DNA from: Nitrososphaerota archaeon
GTDB lineage: Archaea; Thermoproteota; Nitrososphaeria; Nitrososphaerales; UBA183
Reading direction: 5' to 3'
NCBI GenBank assembly: GCA_029784825.1
Contig: JAFMAU010000022.1
Location: 1-27,093, forward strand
DNA: 27,093 nucleotides
The notes under the pieces are model-generated. The model saw only the letters and a program-made list of their open reading frames with translations. It was not told where the DNA came from and ran no database searches. The translations under genes were made by a program, and so were the position numbers. This document shows, in pieces, positions 8,317 through 16,137 of this stretch (positions are counted from its first letter, which is position 1; each line of letters starts with the position of its first letter).

Positions 8317-8326
8317 TGTATATACC
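8317..8326 (+). promoter_or_regulatory. TATA box for the RNase H-fold gene
   Basis: TGTATATACC at 8317-8326 is the best TATA match in the window. It would place the transcription start near 8347, leaving a leader of about 18 nt before ATG 8365. No Shine-Dalgarno is visible in that leader. Confidence 0.5.
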
Positions 8327-8364
8327 TCTCAGAAGCTCGAAGGGCCGACAGGACTGCCACACCA

Positions 8365-9027
8365 ATGAGTCGCATCTGTGTTGCGACGGCCGATAGCAGG
8401 GCATACTACGCGCTCGTCTCGAGGCTCCGAAAGGCGGGAATCCCGTTCCTCAGCCTCTCGCCTGGCGACAGTGTTGGGGAGTGCGATCTGGTACTCACCA
8501 CGAGCGCCGAAGCGGGCCAGTATGGCGCCGTTGCCGTGGCGCTCGAGAACTTGGACGAGAGCGGCGACGTCTTCAGGGCCCAAATTCTATCTCGTCTCTC
8601 GAAGGAAGGTCGGACCCTTCTGGTCGGAATAGACCCAGGCTCCAGAATCGGGATGGCAGCTTTTCTGGGAGAGACGCGGCTCGCTTCGCAGACGTTCAAC
8701 TCCAGGAGCGGTGCGTGCAACGGCGTGGTCCGCCTGGTGGAAGGCGTGTCCGCCGAGAGGCCGGTAATCAGGATTGGCGACGGAGACCCGGCGCTGGCGG
8801 CCTGGCTCGCGGACAACTTGGCCGGAAGGCTGCAGAACGCGGTGGTGGAGATAGTGGACGAGTCCGGGACATCCAAGAACCCAAACATCAGCGGTCTCAG
8901 GAAGGACCAGGGGTCGGCTGCCCGGATAGCCTTCCGGCGCGGCGAGCAATTCAGCGGAGGCGCGAAGGTCGTAAGAAGGCATCGACGAGAGAACGAATCT
9001 CGTCAGGGCCGAAGTCGCCCACCCTGA
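8365..9027 (+). CDS. RNase H-fold (RuvC/YqgF-like) protein
   Basis: A 220-aa protein whose second half looks like a RuvC/YqgF-type RNase H core. Strand 1 reads LLVGIDPGSRIGMAAF with the catalytic-type Asp90, IRIGDGDPA contains Asp139/Asp141, VVEIVDESGTS is at about 160-170, and a final helix has KDQGSAARIAF with Asp near 186. The order of acidic residues matches RNase H-fold nucleases such as RuvC, YqgF and the archaeal DUF460 proteins. The first 85 residues form a separate alpha/beta domain (VATADSRAYYALVSRLRKAG). It may act on branched or structured nucleic acid, which is inference from the fold. It is divergent from the RecA-like gene, and its last 77 nt overlap the 3' end of the convergent helicase gene. 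The fold call is moderately sure; the substrate is unknown. Confidence 0.75.
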   Translation: MSRICVATADSRAYYALVSRLRKAGIPFLSLSPGDSVGECDLVLTTSAEAGQYGAVAVALENLDESGDVFRAQILSRLSKEGRTLLVGIDPGSRIGMAAFLGETRLASQTFNSRSGACNGVVRLVEGVSAERPVIRIGDGDPALAAWLADNLAGRLQNAVVEIVDESGTSKNPNISGLRKDQGSAARIAFRRGEQFSGGAKVVRRHRRENESRQGRSRPP

Positions 9028-10816
9028 CGTCGGTCTTGAGCCAGGACGGCATCAGCTCCAGGACCTGTGGCGAGTTGAAGCGTTCGTCCAGCAGCGCGAC
9101 GACCGCGCGCTTTCCCGGCTCCCGGACGTGGCGCCCGGCCGACTGGAATGCCTTCCTCAGCGCAGGCAGCCTTCCTATCATGAGGAACGAGTCTGTCTCG
9201 CCTGCCTTCTTCAGGGATGCGTACTCTGCGTATAGCATCGGCGAAGGGGGAGGGAAGGAGAGTCCCGCGACCACCACCGCGTCCATGGTGTCCCCGCGGA
9301 AGTCCTCGCCCTCGGCGAAACGCCCTCCCTGGACGGCGAAGAGAATCGAATCACTCGACAGAGAAGCCACCGCATCCGAGGCTTCCTCGGTCGACATCCC
9401 CCTGAACTCGGCGACCGGGCGCTTATGTGGGAGCATCCTCGCGACCACCTCCGAAACCGGCTCGAGGACCGCATAGGATGGGAGGAAGACGCCGGTCGCG
9501 CCGTCGACCGCGTCCGCCACCCAGGAGACCTTCTTCGCAATTCTGGAGAACATCGCTGGGTCACGACGTTTGTATCGCGTCGTGACCCCGGTGTCTATGA
9601 TGGTGAGGACTTTGACCAGGGATTCGGTCTCGCTCTGATAGATGTTCAGCCTGGTTGCGTCCAACCCGAGCGAGCGGACGAAGATTGAGGACGGATTGAT
9701 GGTCGCGGAGAGCAGGACAGAGCTCCTGAACCCATCGAGGAATCCCTTCAGTGGCTTCACCGGGTCTGGCGCAATCAGTCCCAGGACATCGTCCCACTTT
9801 GCGAGCACTCCGTCTTCCGAAGAAGTGAGCTTGAGCAGGAAGCTGCCGACCCTGAGCATGGCGGAGGGAAGCTTTCTCTCGTACGTAATCGAGTTCCACG
9901 CGGCCTCGGAGCCCGAGTTCAGCACGAATGCCAGGTTCTGCAGCCAGACATCTCCCTGATCTCTCGCGATCTTCCTGATTAGCGACTCCCTGTCGACGTA
10001 CCAACCCGTGACCGCGCCGGTCGCTGCCTCCATCTCCGCCTTCAGCGTCCTGAGGGCGGACGCAACTTCCTCCAGCATCATCGTGTCTGCCTCGCGAATC
10101 GCTTCGTCCAGCTCCCAGAAGCTGATTCTGCCCGAGCGAGCCTCCCGAAAGAAATCCCTGAGGTTGTGAGCCTCGTCGATGACCAGTATGGTCTTGGGCT
10201 GCTCGGCCTCGGCCCAGCCTGGGAGGGCGAGCTTGCCAGGATCGAGCGCATACTGGTAGGGGACAACCAGCACCGTCGCCTCCTGGGCAGAGAGCCGAAT
10301 CAGCTCGTAGGGACAGGCGTGAATCGACTCTGCCTTCAGGAGCAGCTCGCGGTGCTCAGGCACCCTCCTCCCGATTGACCTGACCACCGTGTCGAGGTCC
10401 TGGCCGAGCAGCGCTACGTTGAGGAAGTAGGAGCAGAGGTTGTTGCTGACGTTGAAGCCGCAGTACCAGCCGAACGATTCCCTAGTTATTGCATAGGTCA
10501 CCCCTCTCTTGAGGAGGCAGTAGTCGAACTTGGAGTGGAGCGAGGCCGCCTTCAGCGGGAGCTTTTTCTGAAGTTCAGAGAGCTCCTGGACTACCCTTCT
10601 GATTTGGCGCTTTGTCCTGCAGGCGTAGACTATCCTGCACGAGTTCTCCTCCGCAGCTGCGATTGCGCCGCAGAGCACAGCGGCAGTCTTCCCGAAACCA
10701 CTCATCGCCTCAACGAGAATCGTGCCTCTGCCCGTGCACTGCCGGTAGACCTGCGTCGCCAGCTCCTTCTGGCCCGGGCGGAACGAGTCGTAGGCGAAGA
10801 AGCGCTCCAGCTCCAA
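8951..10816 (-). CDS. XPD/Rad3-like superfamily 2 DNA helicase with Fe-S cysteines
   Basis: ATP-dependent 5'-3' DNA helicase of the XPD/DinG group, 621 aa. Seen: the N-terminal FRPGQKELATQVY Q-motif-like stretch, Walker A AMSGFGKTAAV at about 37-47, VYACRTKRQIRRVVQEL (motif Ia), and the DEAH box VIDEAHNL at about 212-219. Between them are four cysteines, C100, C119, C128 and C168, placed where XPD has its 4Fe-4S cluster. Helicase domain 2 contains GFRSSVLLSATI, GVFLPSYAVLEPV, QGGRFAEGEDF (motif V) and SAGRHVREPGKRAVVALLDERF (motif VI region). The TTG 10816 start is supported by a TATA-like AAATAGCT about 25 bp upstream. Its 3' end overlaps the RNase H-fold gene by 77 nt. A repair or replication-fork role is likely; DinG-like is the alternative. 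Confidence 0.87.
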   Translation of the reverse strand: MELERFFAYDSFRPGQKELATQVYRQCTGRGTILVEAMSGFGKTAAVLCGAIAAAEENSCRIVYACRTKRQIRRVVQELSELQKKLPLKAASLHSKFDYCLLKRGVTYAITRESFGWYCGFNVSNNLCSYFLNVALLGQDLDTVVRSIGRRVPEHRELLLKAESIHACPYELIRLSAQEATVLVVPYQYALDPGKLALPGWAEAEQPKTILVIDEAHNLRDFFREARSGRISFWELDEAIREADTMMLEEVASALRTLKAEMEAATGAVTGWYVDRESLIRKIARDQGDVWLQNLAFVLNSGSEAAWNSITYERKLPSAMLRVGSFLLKLTSSEDGVLAKWDDVLGLIAPDPVKPLKGFLDGFRSSVLLSATINPSSIFVRSLGLDATRLNIYQSETESLVKVLTIIDTGVTTRYKRRDPAMFSRIAKKVSWVADAVDGATGVFLPSYAVLEPVSEVVARMLPHKRPVAEFRGMSTEEASDAVASLSSDSILFAVQGGRFAEGEDFRGDTMDAVVVAGLSFPPPSPMLYAEYASLKKAGETDSFLMIGRLPALRKAFQSAGRHVREPGKRAVVALLDERFNSPQVLELMPSWLKTDVRVGDFGPDEIRSLVDAFLRPSRLR

Positions 10817-10834
10817 CGAATTAGATTCGAACTA

Positions 10835-10843
10835 GCTATTTGA
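10835..10843 (-). promoter_or_regulatory. TATA-like box for the XPD-like helicase
   Basis: On the minus strand CAAATAGCT lies about 24 bp upstream of TTG 10816, in the 36-bp gap after the HD gene. The spacing favours leaderless initiation at TTG, although the helicase gene lies directly behind tmk-HD on the same strand. Confidence 0.4.
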
Positions 10844-10852
10844 GCGCCCTCG

Positions 10853-12148
10853 TCAGACGGATATCTTGGTCATGTAGCCTTCGTCGGAGAACAGCTTCGC
10901 CACGGCCCGCTCCACGGCCTGCCTTTCCTTCTGGGTGGTATAGATCCTCAGGATGTCCATGTAACCCGCTATCGATCCGACCAGGGGGAGCTCGCTCAGC
11001 CTGACTGTCCTGTGCCTGGCCTTCTTCGCCGTGCCCGAAATGAGCTCGATGGTAGTCAGCGCCTGCCTCGAGGAGGTGTACGGCACCGAGGGGGTCGTCG
11101 AGACGTCGAAGTAGATGTGCAGTCTGCTGACCTTGGCCTCCTTGGCCAGGTCGAGGACAAGCTGTTTCCTCATGCTGCTCTTGCCGAAGAGCTCCTCTAT
11201 CACCCGGTCCCTGCGCTGGACCACGCGTTCGAAGACGCATTTGACCAGCCGCCTGTTCCGAAAGTCCGCGGCCAGCCTCTTGGCCTCCTTGAGGTCGGGG
11301 GTGGTCGCGTCCATGGTTATCAGATTGTGCAGGACTATCTCGTCAGTCATGTCGAGGTATCTGTCGAGGTCGGAGAGGTCTGTTAGTCCGAGGGCGCCGT
11401 CCGCTAGCCTCATCGCGTTGACCAGCATCAGCTCCCCGGCCCTGACCGTCCTGTGGAAGTAGACGGTCTTGAACATCTCATACCTAGCCAGCAGGAGGGC
11501 CTCGAAGGCGTAGAGCGCGGCGTCGTCCAGGGCGAGGTGTCCGTCGGCGACGCTCAGGGAGTCTATCACACGCCTTATGTCTACACGTCCGTACTCGACC
11601 CCGGTGAAGTACGAGTCACGCAGGACGTAGTCCATGATGTCTGCCGACAATCCGCCTGCCACGATTTCGTTCATGAAAGGTGGAAACGACTTCCCCTTGC
11701 CGACGGCGAGCTCCGACATCTTCCTGGCGGAGAAGCCGTGCTTGGTCAGGATGTCCTTAATCGTGGTTTCCCTCACTATCCTCTGCGATATGTCCTCGTG
11801 CGTGATGGTCGTCTTGTCAGCCAGCACCTCTTCATACATGTGGGAGAACGGGCCGTGACCCACGTCGTGCAGCAGGGCGGCGAGCCTCACCTCCTCGATC
11901 TGGTCCGCGGTCACGCTGGCGCGGTGGGCGACGGACTCGGCTAGCTCCCCGGCGACATACATCGCACCCACCACGTGGTCGAAGCGGGTGTGGACCGCCC
12001 CGGGGTACGTAAGGTAAGCCCCTGCGAGCTGGTGTATCCTCCTCAACCTCTGTACGAACGGCGAGTCGATTAGCTCCCGCTCTGTCTCTGTTATCTCGAT
12101 GTACCCGTGGACCGGGTCCCGTATCTCCGCGACCGGTCTGAGCCTCAT
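10853..12148 (-). CDS. HD-domain phosphohydrolase (SAMHD1/dGTPase-like, COG1078 type)
   Basis: Metal-dependent phosphohydrolase of 431 aa. Relatives include dNTP triphosphohydrolases. Seen: RDPVHGYIEIT at about 10-20, HTRFDHVVGAMYVAGELAE with His53 and His58, the HD dyad in LAALLHDVGHGPFSH (His94-Asp95), and LSADIMDYVLRDSYFTG, where Asp170 completes the metal site. The VxxGY/VHG start and the DYVLRDSYFTG segment are typical of the SAMHD1/COG1078 branch. ATG 12148 overlaps the tmk stop as ATGA; the upstream open frame to 12439 is antisense-like noise inside tmk and is rejected. Coupling with thymidylate kinase suggests dNTP pool control, although the substrate cannot be read from sequence. Confidence 0.9.
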   Translation of the reverse strand: MRLRPVAEIRDPVHGYIEITETERELIDSPFVQRLRRIHQLAGAYLTYPGAVHTRFDHVVGAMYVAGELAESVAHRASVTADQIEEVRLAALLHDVGHGPFSHMYEEVLADKTTITHEDISQRIVRETTIKDILTKHGFSARKMSELAVGKGKSFPPFMNEIVAGGLSADIMDYVLRDSYFTGVEYGRVDIRRVIDSLSVADGHLALDDAALYAFEALLLARYEMFKTVYFHRTVRAGELMLVNAMRLADGALGLTDLSDLDRYLDMTDEIVLHNLITMDATTPDLKEAKRLAADFRNRRLVKCVFERVVQRRDRVIEELFGKSSMRKQLVLDLAKEAKVSRLHIYFDVSTTPSVPYTSSRQALTTIELISGTAKKARHRTVRLSELPLVGSIAGYMDILRIYTTQKERQAVERAVAKLFSDEGYMTKISV

Positions 12149-12786
12149 CCCTTCTCGCCCAGTTGAGCCTTGACAGGCCTTGCAGAGGGGAGCAGCTCGG
12201 CGACCTCCGATATCACTGAGATGTGTATCCTGTTTATTCCGCTGGTCGCGTCTATGATCTTCCAGCCGAACTTGGGGGCGAGCCTCCTGTAGGCCTGCCT
12301 GGCTTGTTCCTGTATCGCCTCGTCCAGCTCGTACCTGTCGGTGGTGGACGGGCGCCTCTTGGATGTGGCGGCCGGGTGCGCGTCCAGGATTAGCACCAGG
12401 TCCGTCCTGGGGAGACCCGATTCGAGGCCCAGGAGCCACTCCAACCCAAGCCCGTTGGCGATGCCGTACGCCAGGTTGGACTCGGTGTACCTGTCAACGA
12501 TGCAGACGTCGGACCTTGTGAGCAGTCCCTCCAGCCTCGCCTTGTTCTCCCAGCGGTTGGCTGCGAAGAGCATGTGTCTCACCTCGGCCGGGTATGCCTT
12601 CTTGCCGTGCAGGAAGTCGTGAATCTCACGCCCAATGCTGGTGGAGTAGTCGGGAAAGGAGGCGGCCTCGACCGTGAGCCCCCTGGACTTCAGCCAAGAA
12701 GAGAGCAGGGTCGTCTGGGTCCTCTTTCCGGCCGCGTCGATGCCCTCGATGCCTATCAGAGCGCCTCGCTTCGAGATGCCGACCAC
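12145..12786 (-). CDS. tmk: Thymidylate kinase
   Basis: Phosphorylates dTMP to dTDP with ATP. The 213-aa product is standard size. The P-loop is EGIDAAGKRTQT at 14-25 (GKRTQ type), followed by a substrate-binding Asp/Arg region: SFPDYSTSIGREI at about 43-55, LFAANRWE at 73-80, and DRYTESNLAYGIANGLGLEW from 98, the dTMP-binding DR(Y/H) motif. A LID-like segment with Arg (SKRRPSTTDRYELDE) follows at about 141-155. The start is GTG 12786; no strong Shine-Dalgarno is seen, and a weak AT-rich site lies about 25 bp upstream. It is the first gene of a two-gene unit with the HD phosphohydrolase, overlapping by 4 nt. Function in dTTP synthesis is secure. Confidence 0.93.
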   Translation of the reverse strand: MVGISKRGALIGIEGIDAAGKRTQTTLLSSWLKSRGLTVEAASFPDYSTSIGREIHDFLHGKKAYPAEVRHMLFAANRWENKARLEGLLTRSDVCIVDRYTESNLAYGIANGLGLEWLLGLESGLPRTDLVLILDAHPAATSKRRPSTTDRYELDEAIQEQARQAYRRLAPKFGWKIIDATSGINRIHISVISEVAELLPSARPVKAQLGEKG

Positions 12787-12826
12787 CGCGAGTACGGACA
12801 GCCTCTGAGGTTCTAACTCTTTCTTC

Positions 12827-14611
12827 TCACAGGACGAGGGCAGCGCCGAACAGGATGAAAATCAGCGGGGCTGCGGCGGCAGCGTATCTCTTGGCGAACC
12901 TGGAGTTCCTCCTGGTTACGTCGGCGAACTCGTCCAGGGCCTCAGAGCCGAAGACGCCGACCTCGCTGGCCAGCTTTCCCGAGCCATACCTGCACTCGGA
13001 GAGCCCCACCTCGGCGATGCGCGCCAGACGGACGGTCTCCGCTACTATCGAAGTGGGCGGAGTCGCCTCGCCGAGCGCCCGGTATCCCCTCTCGACTGTG
13101 AGGCCCCGGGCGGCAAGGTCGTGACTGTCAGAGGTGCAGAACTCGAGGAGTTTGTAGCCCTCGGCCTCGAGGGCGTCGGCGGCTTCCTTGCGCAGCGATG
13201 GGATGGCATTGTTCGCGTCTGCCAAGACCAGCGCCCACTTCGTCTTGTCGACCTCGAGGAGCAACAGGGCGATGCCATTCGTCGTGATGTCGGGTGAACG
13301 TGGGAAGTCGGTTCCCTTCGAGTGGGCGTAACCAAGCCTGAAGGCACTGGGCGCGGCTTCGGCAGTGTCCTTGATGAGCCGGCTCCAGCCCTGGTCGCCG
13401 AGGTCTGGCTCCTCTCTCCCTCCGTCGATTGAGTTGTGCGCGTCAATCAGAGAGAGGTCTAGCCCACTCTGGGCCGCGGCGGCTGCCAGCTGCCTCTCGG
13501 CCCCCGGGTCCATGTCGTCGGAGCCGTAGGGCGCGAATGACACGGTGAGGAGCAGGTCGTCGCCGAAAGCGAAGGCAGAGGCCGTGGCCTTCCCGATCTT
13601 GGCTGCAATCGGACCCCTGATTGCTGGGGTTTGGGTTGCGCGCGTCTCCTCGGCGAGGGCCTTGAGGTCGGCGGCGTACCTCTTCGCTCCTTCGTTGGTA
13701 GTCAGGTTGTTCTCGTGACCGCCAGGTCTGTGCAGGGTGAGCACACCGCCGATTTCCTGGAAGGAGTTGGAAATCAGACCGGGTAGGTTGTAGCTCCCGA
13801 CCGGGTAGAACGGTCCCGGGTGGACGCCCGGGAGGACAGCGTACACGTCACCAGTCTGCCTGGCGAACTTGAACACCTTGGACGACACGGTTGTCTTCGA
13901 GGCGTGCGCGTCGATTATCCTCTCGAGGTCGGAGGAGTCATCGTTGGCCCAGGCTTTCATGAAGGCCTGGAAGAGCCTAACGCTGCTGAACCCCTTGCTC
14001 GTCCTCCTCAGCCTGAGGATTGGTGTGAAAACGGCGGCAATGAGGAGGGCACTGGCCCCGGGAATCAGGGCTGACGCGTCGAAGGCCGGAGCCCCGAGTG
14101 TCAGGAAGATTCCCACAGTCGCCAGAGGGTGAACCGCTGCCAAGAGCCCGGAGACGGACGACCTCTCGACGAACGCACCGTTGATTACCAGGAACTCGAA
14201 CCCGGCGCTGAGGAGACCGCCGAAGACAAGGGCGTTACCAGCCGAGTGACTTGAAGGCTGGGCGAGAGCGTAGAGCAGGCCCAGCGCAGAGCAGACGAAC
14301 CAGACTGTCTCGCCGACGAAGACTGCGGCGACGGCCCTTCTGAAGCTGGCTATGCTCGCCCCGTCCATCAGTCTGGCAACTCTCGCTATGATGAAGGAGG
14401 AAAGAAGGACCGCTGCGAAGGCTAGCGGGAAAGCCAAGACCGCCCCGGCGAAGGGGACCGCCGTCAGGCTCAGGACAACCGAAGCGACGGCGGAGTAGAC
14501 CAGGAGGATACCCAGCCGCGGGAGGACGAAGAGGTGCCTGTACCTGGAGGCCAGAGCCTCGGTTGGCGACTCTGCCGAAGGCGCGTCACTTGAAGAGTAT
14601 GTTGATGACAA
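12827..14611 (-). CDS. DUF2070 family membrane protein
   Basis: Archaeal DUF2070 protein of 594 aa, the expected length. About six or seven hydrophobic helices occupy residues 28-200. A large soluble domain follows (about 205-570), then a final C-terminal helix (APLIFILFGAALVL). The soluble part has family motifs rich in His and Asp: LPGVHPGPFYPVGSYNLPG (His264), LHRPGGHENNL (294-303), SLIDAHNSIDGG (about 387-398), AHSKGTDFPRSPDI and VLADANNA. The clustered His and Asp look like a metal-dependent catalytic site, but the activity is unknown. TTG 14611 is the only sensible start, and it overlaps the 3' end of the Sec61 beta gene by 26 nt. The pair is probably cotranscribed, hinting at a link with the membrane or secretion. 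Confidence 0.9.
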   Translation of the reverse strand: MSSTYSSSDAPSAESPTEALASRYRHLFVLPRLGILLVYSAVASVVLSLTAVPFAGAVLAFPLAFAAVLLSSFIIARVARLMDGASIASFRRAVAAVFVGETVWFVCSALGLLYALAQPSSHSAGNALVFGGLLSAGFEFLVINGAFVERSSVSGLLAAVHPLATVGIFLTLGAPAFDASALIPGASALLIAAVFTPILRLRRTSKGFSSVRLFQAFMKAWANDDSSDLERIIDAHASKTTVSSKVFKFARQTGDVYAVLPGVHPGPFYPVGSYNLPGLISNSFQEIGGVLTLHRPGGHENNLTTNEGAKRYAADLKALAEETRATQTPAIRGPIAAKIGKATASAFAFGDDLLLTVSFAPYGSDDMDPGAERQLAAAAAQSGLDLSLIDAHNSIDGGREEPDLGDQGWSRLIKDTAEAAPSAFRLGYAHSKGTDFPRSPDITTNGIALLLLEVDKTKWALVLADANNAIPSLRKEAADALEAEGYKLLEFCTSDSHDLAARGLTVERGYRALGEATPPTSIVAETVRLARIAEVGLSECRYGSGKLASEVGVFGSEALDEFADVTRRNSRFAKRYAAAAAPLIFILFGAALVL

Positions 14612-14750
14612 TGGACGCAGCGATGAGGGCGATGGAGCCGATCAGCACAATCTCCGGCTTGATCTTGACGCCCTCGGTCTCTTCGTTGAAGAAGGTGAGA
14701 AGACCCGCGCTTGAAGCGGGCATCGGCGCGTTGTTCTTCTTGCTGCTCAT
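14586..14750 (-). CDS. Preprotein translocase subunit Sec61 beta (SecG-equivalent)
   Basis: Tiny tail-anchored subunit of the SecYE-beta protein-conducting channel, 54 aa. It has a Ser/Lys/Asn-rich cytoplasmic start (MSSKKNNAPMPASSAG), the conserved family core GLLTFFNEETEGVKIKPE, and a single C-terminal membrane helix (IVLIGSIALIAASIVINIL). This is a close match to archaeal Sec61 beta in order and length. ATG 14750 is about 28 nt downstream of a TATA-like TTCTTAAGT, so the message is probably leaderless. It precedes and overlaps DUF2070 on the same strand and is divergent from the SHMT gene. It is easily missed because of its size; identification is strong. Confidence 0.93.
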   Translation of the reverse strand: MSSKKNNAPMPASSAGLLTFFNEETEGVKIKPEIVLIGSIALIAASIVINILFK

Positions 14751-14774
14751 CGATTGGGAGCAGATGCTGCAGAG

Positions 14775-14783
14775 TTCTTAAGT
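14775..14783 (-). promoter_or_regulatory. TATA-like box for Sec61 beta/DUF2070
   Basis: The minus-strand ACTTAAGAA lies about 28 bp upstream of ATG 14750, giving a predicted transcription start at the ATG itself. It shares the 97-bp divergent gap with the SHMT promoter. Confidence 0.5.
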
Positions 14784-14811
14784 GTACCGTCGGGCGGTGC
14801 TTCCTTGGGTT

Positions 14812-14823
14812 AAAGATATATTA
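14812..14823 (+). promoter_or_regulatory. TATA box for SHMT
   Basis: AAAGATATATTA on the plus strand is a strong archaeal TATA match. Its predicted start near 14845 leaves a leader of only a few bases before ATG 14848. This favours the internal ATG over upstream in-frame codons at 14782 and nearby. Confidence 0.6.
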
Positions 14824-14847
14824 CGTGTCGCGGGCGTTTTAGCTCCC

Positions 14848-16137
14848 ATGCCCCAGTACCAGTCTGCCTTCAATTCGGTCGTCAAGGACATCAGGTCCCA
14901 CGAGAAGTGGTTCTCCGAGAGCCTTCCATTGATAGCGAGCGAGAATTTGGCCTCCGAGCCGGTCCGGCGCGTGCTTTCATCTGACCTGGGGCACAGGTAT
15001 GCCGAAGGGTGGCCGGGGGAGAGGGTCTACGCCGGGTGCAGGTACATCGACCAGATTGAACTGCGGGCCATAGCCCTGGGGAAGAAGCTCTTCAAAGCCG
15101 ACCACCTCGACGTCAGGCCCGTTTCGGGGGTCAATGCGAACCTCGCGGTCTATTCGGCGCTGAGCGGACCCGGTGACACGATGATGGCGCTCTCCGTGCC
15201 CAACGGCGGGCACATCTCGCACGGGAAGAAGGACTTCGGCGGTTCGGCTGGGCTCGTCCACTCGCTGGAGGTGTCCTACTTCGCCTTCGACAAGGAGGCC
15301 ATGAACATCGACGTAGACGAGACGAAGAAGCGAATCGCGGCGCTGCCGTCCCTGAAGCTGGCTATGTTCGGCTGCAGCCTCTTCCTCTTTCCGCACCCGG
15401 TGAAGGAGCTGGCGCAGACCATCCGCGACAAGGGCGGGGTCGTCTGCTACGACGCGGCGCATGTGGCTGGGCTCATCGCCGGCGGCCAGTTCCAGGATCC
15501 GCTCCGGGAGGGGGCCCAAGTCATGACCTTCAGCACTCACAAGGTGCTCTTCGGGCCCCAGGGGGGCGCCATAGCTGCCACGGCCGAGCTAGCTGAGCCT
15601 CTCAAGAAGGCGGTCTTCCCAGGCACGGCCAGCAACCATCACCTGCACAGCGTGGCGGCGAAGGCGATGGTCTTCGCCGAATTCCTTCAGTTCGGGCGCA
15701 GGTACGCGAAGGATGTCGTGGCCAACGCCCAGACCCTCGCGGGGAGGCTGGCTGAGCTCGGCGAGAAGGTGCTGGGAGAGAAGAATGGATACACGATGTC
15801 TCATCAGGTCGCCCTCGACGTGACGAAGTACTCGGACGGAGGGGTCATCGAGAAGCTTCTGGAGGACCAGAACATCATAGTGAACAGGGAGCCGATCCCG
15901 GGAGACCTGCAGGCTGGGAGGCACTACACCAACCCCGGCGGAATCCGGCTGGGGGTCGCGGAGCTGACCCGGCTCGGCATGGGCAGGTCCGAGATGAAAG
16001 AGGTCGCTGAACTGGTGCACCTGGGCCTCGGCGGGGAGAGGAAGCGCGAGATCGTGCGCAGGATTAGGGAGCTCAGGAAAGGGTTCCAGAAGGTCAAGTA
16101 TTCGTTCCGGGATACGCCAGCCTATTCATTCCGTTAG
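14848..16137 (+). CDS. glyA: Serine hydroxymethyltransferase
   Basis: PLP enzyme that interconverts serine and glycine with transfer of a one-carbon unit to the folate or pterin carrier. The product is 429 aa. Seen: SLPLIASENLASEPVRRVL at the N-terminus, GHRYAEGWPGERVYAGCRYID with the conserved Tyr/Arg residues, RPVSGVNANLAVYSAL, the PLP-contact DAAHVAGLIAGGQF, and TFSTHKVLFGPQGG, where Lys232 is the Schiff-base lysine. Bacterial enzymes usually read STTHKTLRGPRGG there, so this is a divergent archaeal form. ATG 14848 is chosen over the longer frame because of the TATA box just upstream. The 3' end overlaps convergent polC by 12 nt. With gcvT, gcvH and the flavoprotein nearby it completes most of a glycine/serine one-carbon route. 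Confidence 0.96.
   Translation: MPQYQSAFNSVVKDIRSHEKWFSESLPLIASENLASEPVRRVLSSDLGHRYAEGWPGERVYAGCRYIDQIELRAIALGKKLFKADHLDVRPVSGVNANLAVYSALSGPGDTMMALSVPNGGHISHGKKDFGGSAGLVHSLEVSYFAFDKEAMNIDVDETKKRIAALPSLKLAMFGCSLFLFPHPVKELAQTIRDKGGVVCYDAAHVAGLIAGGQFQDPLREGAQVMTFSTHKVLFGPQGGAIAATAELAEPLKKAVFPGTASNHHLHSVAAKAMVFAEFLQFGRRYAKDVVANAQTLAGRLAELGEKVLGEKNGYTMSHQVALDVTKYSDGGVIEKLLEDQNIIVNREPIPGDLQAGRHYTNPGGIRLGVAELTRLGMGRSEMKEVAELVHLGLGGERKREIVRRIRELRKGFQKVKYSFRDTPAYSFR

Noticed and set aside
8481..9476. 331-aa open frame on plus across the RNase H-fold and helicase genes
   Set aside because: It is Arg/Ser-rich shadow sequence across two better supported genes with recognisable motifs.
12149..12439. N-terminal extension of the HD phosphohydrolase
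   Set aside because: It overlaps tmk in another frame, has low-complexity Arg/Gly/Pro content, and the ATG at 12148 forms a normal ATGA overlap.
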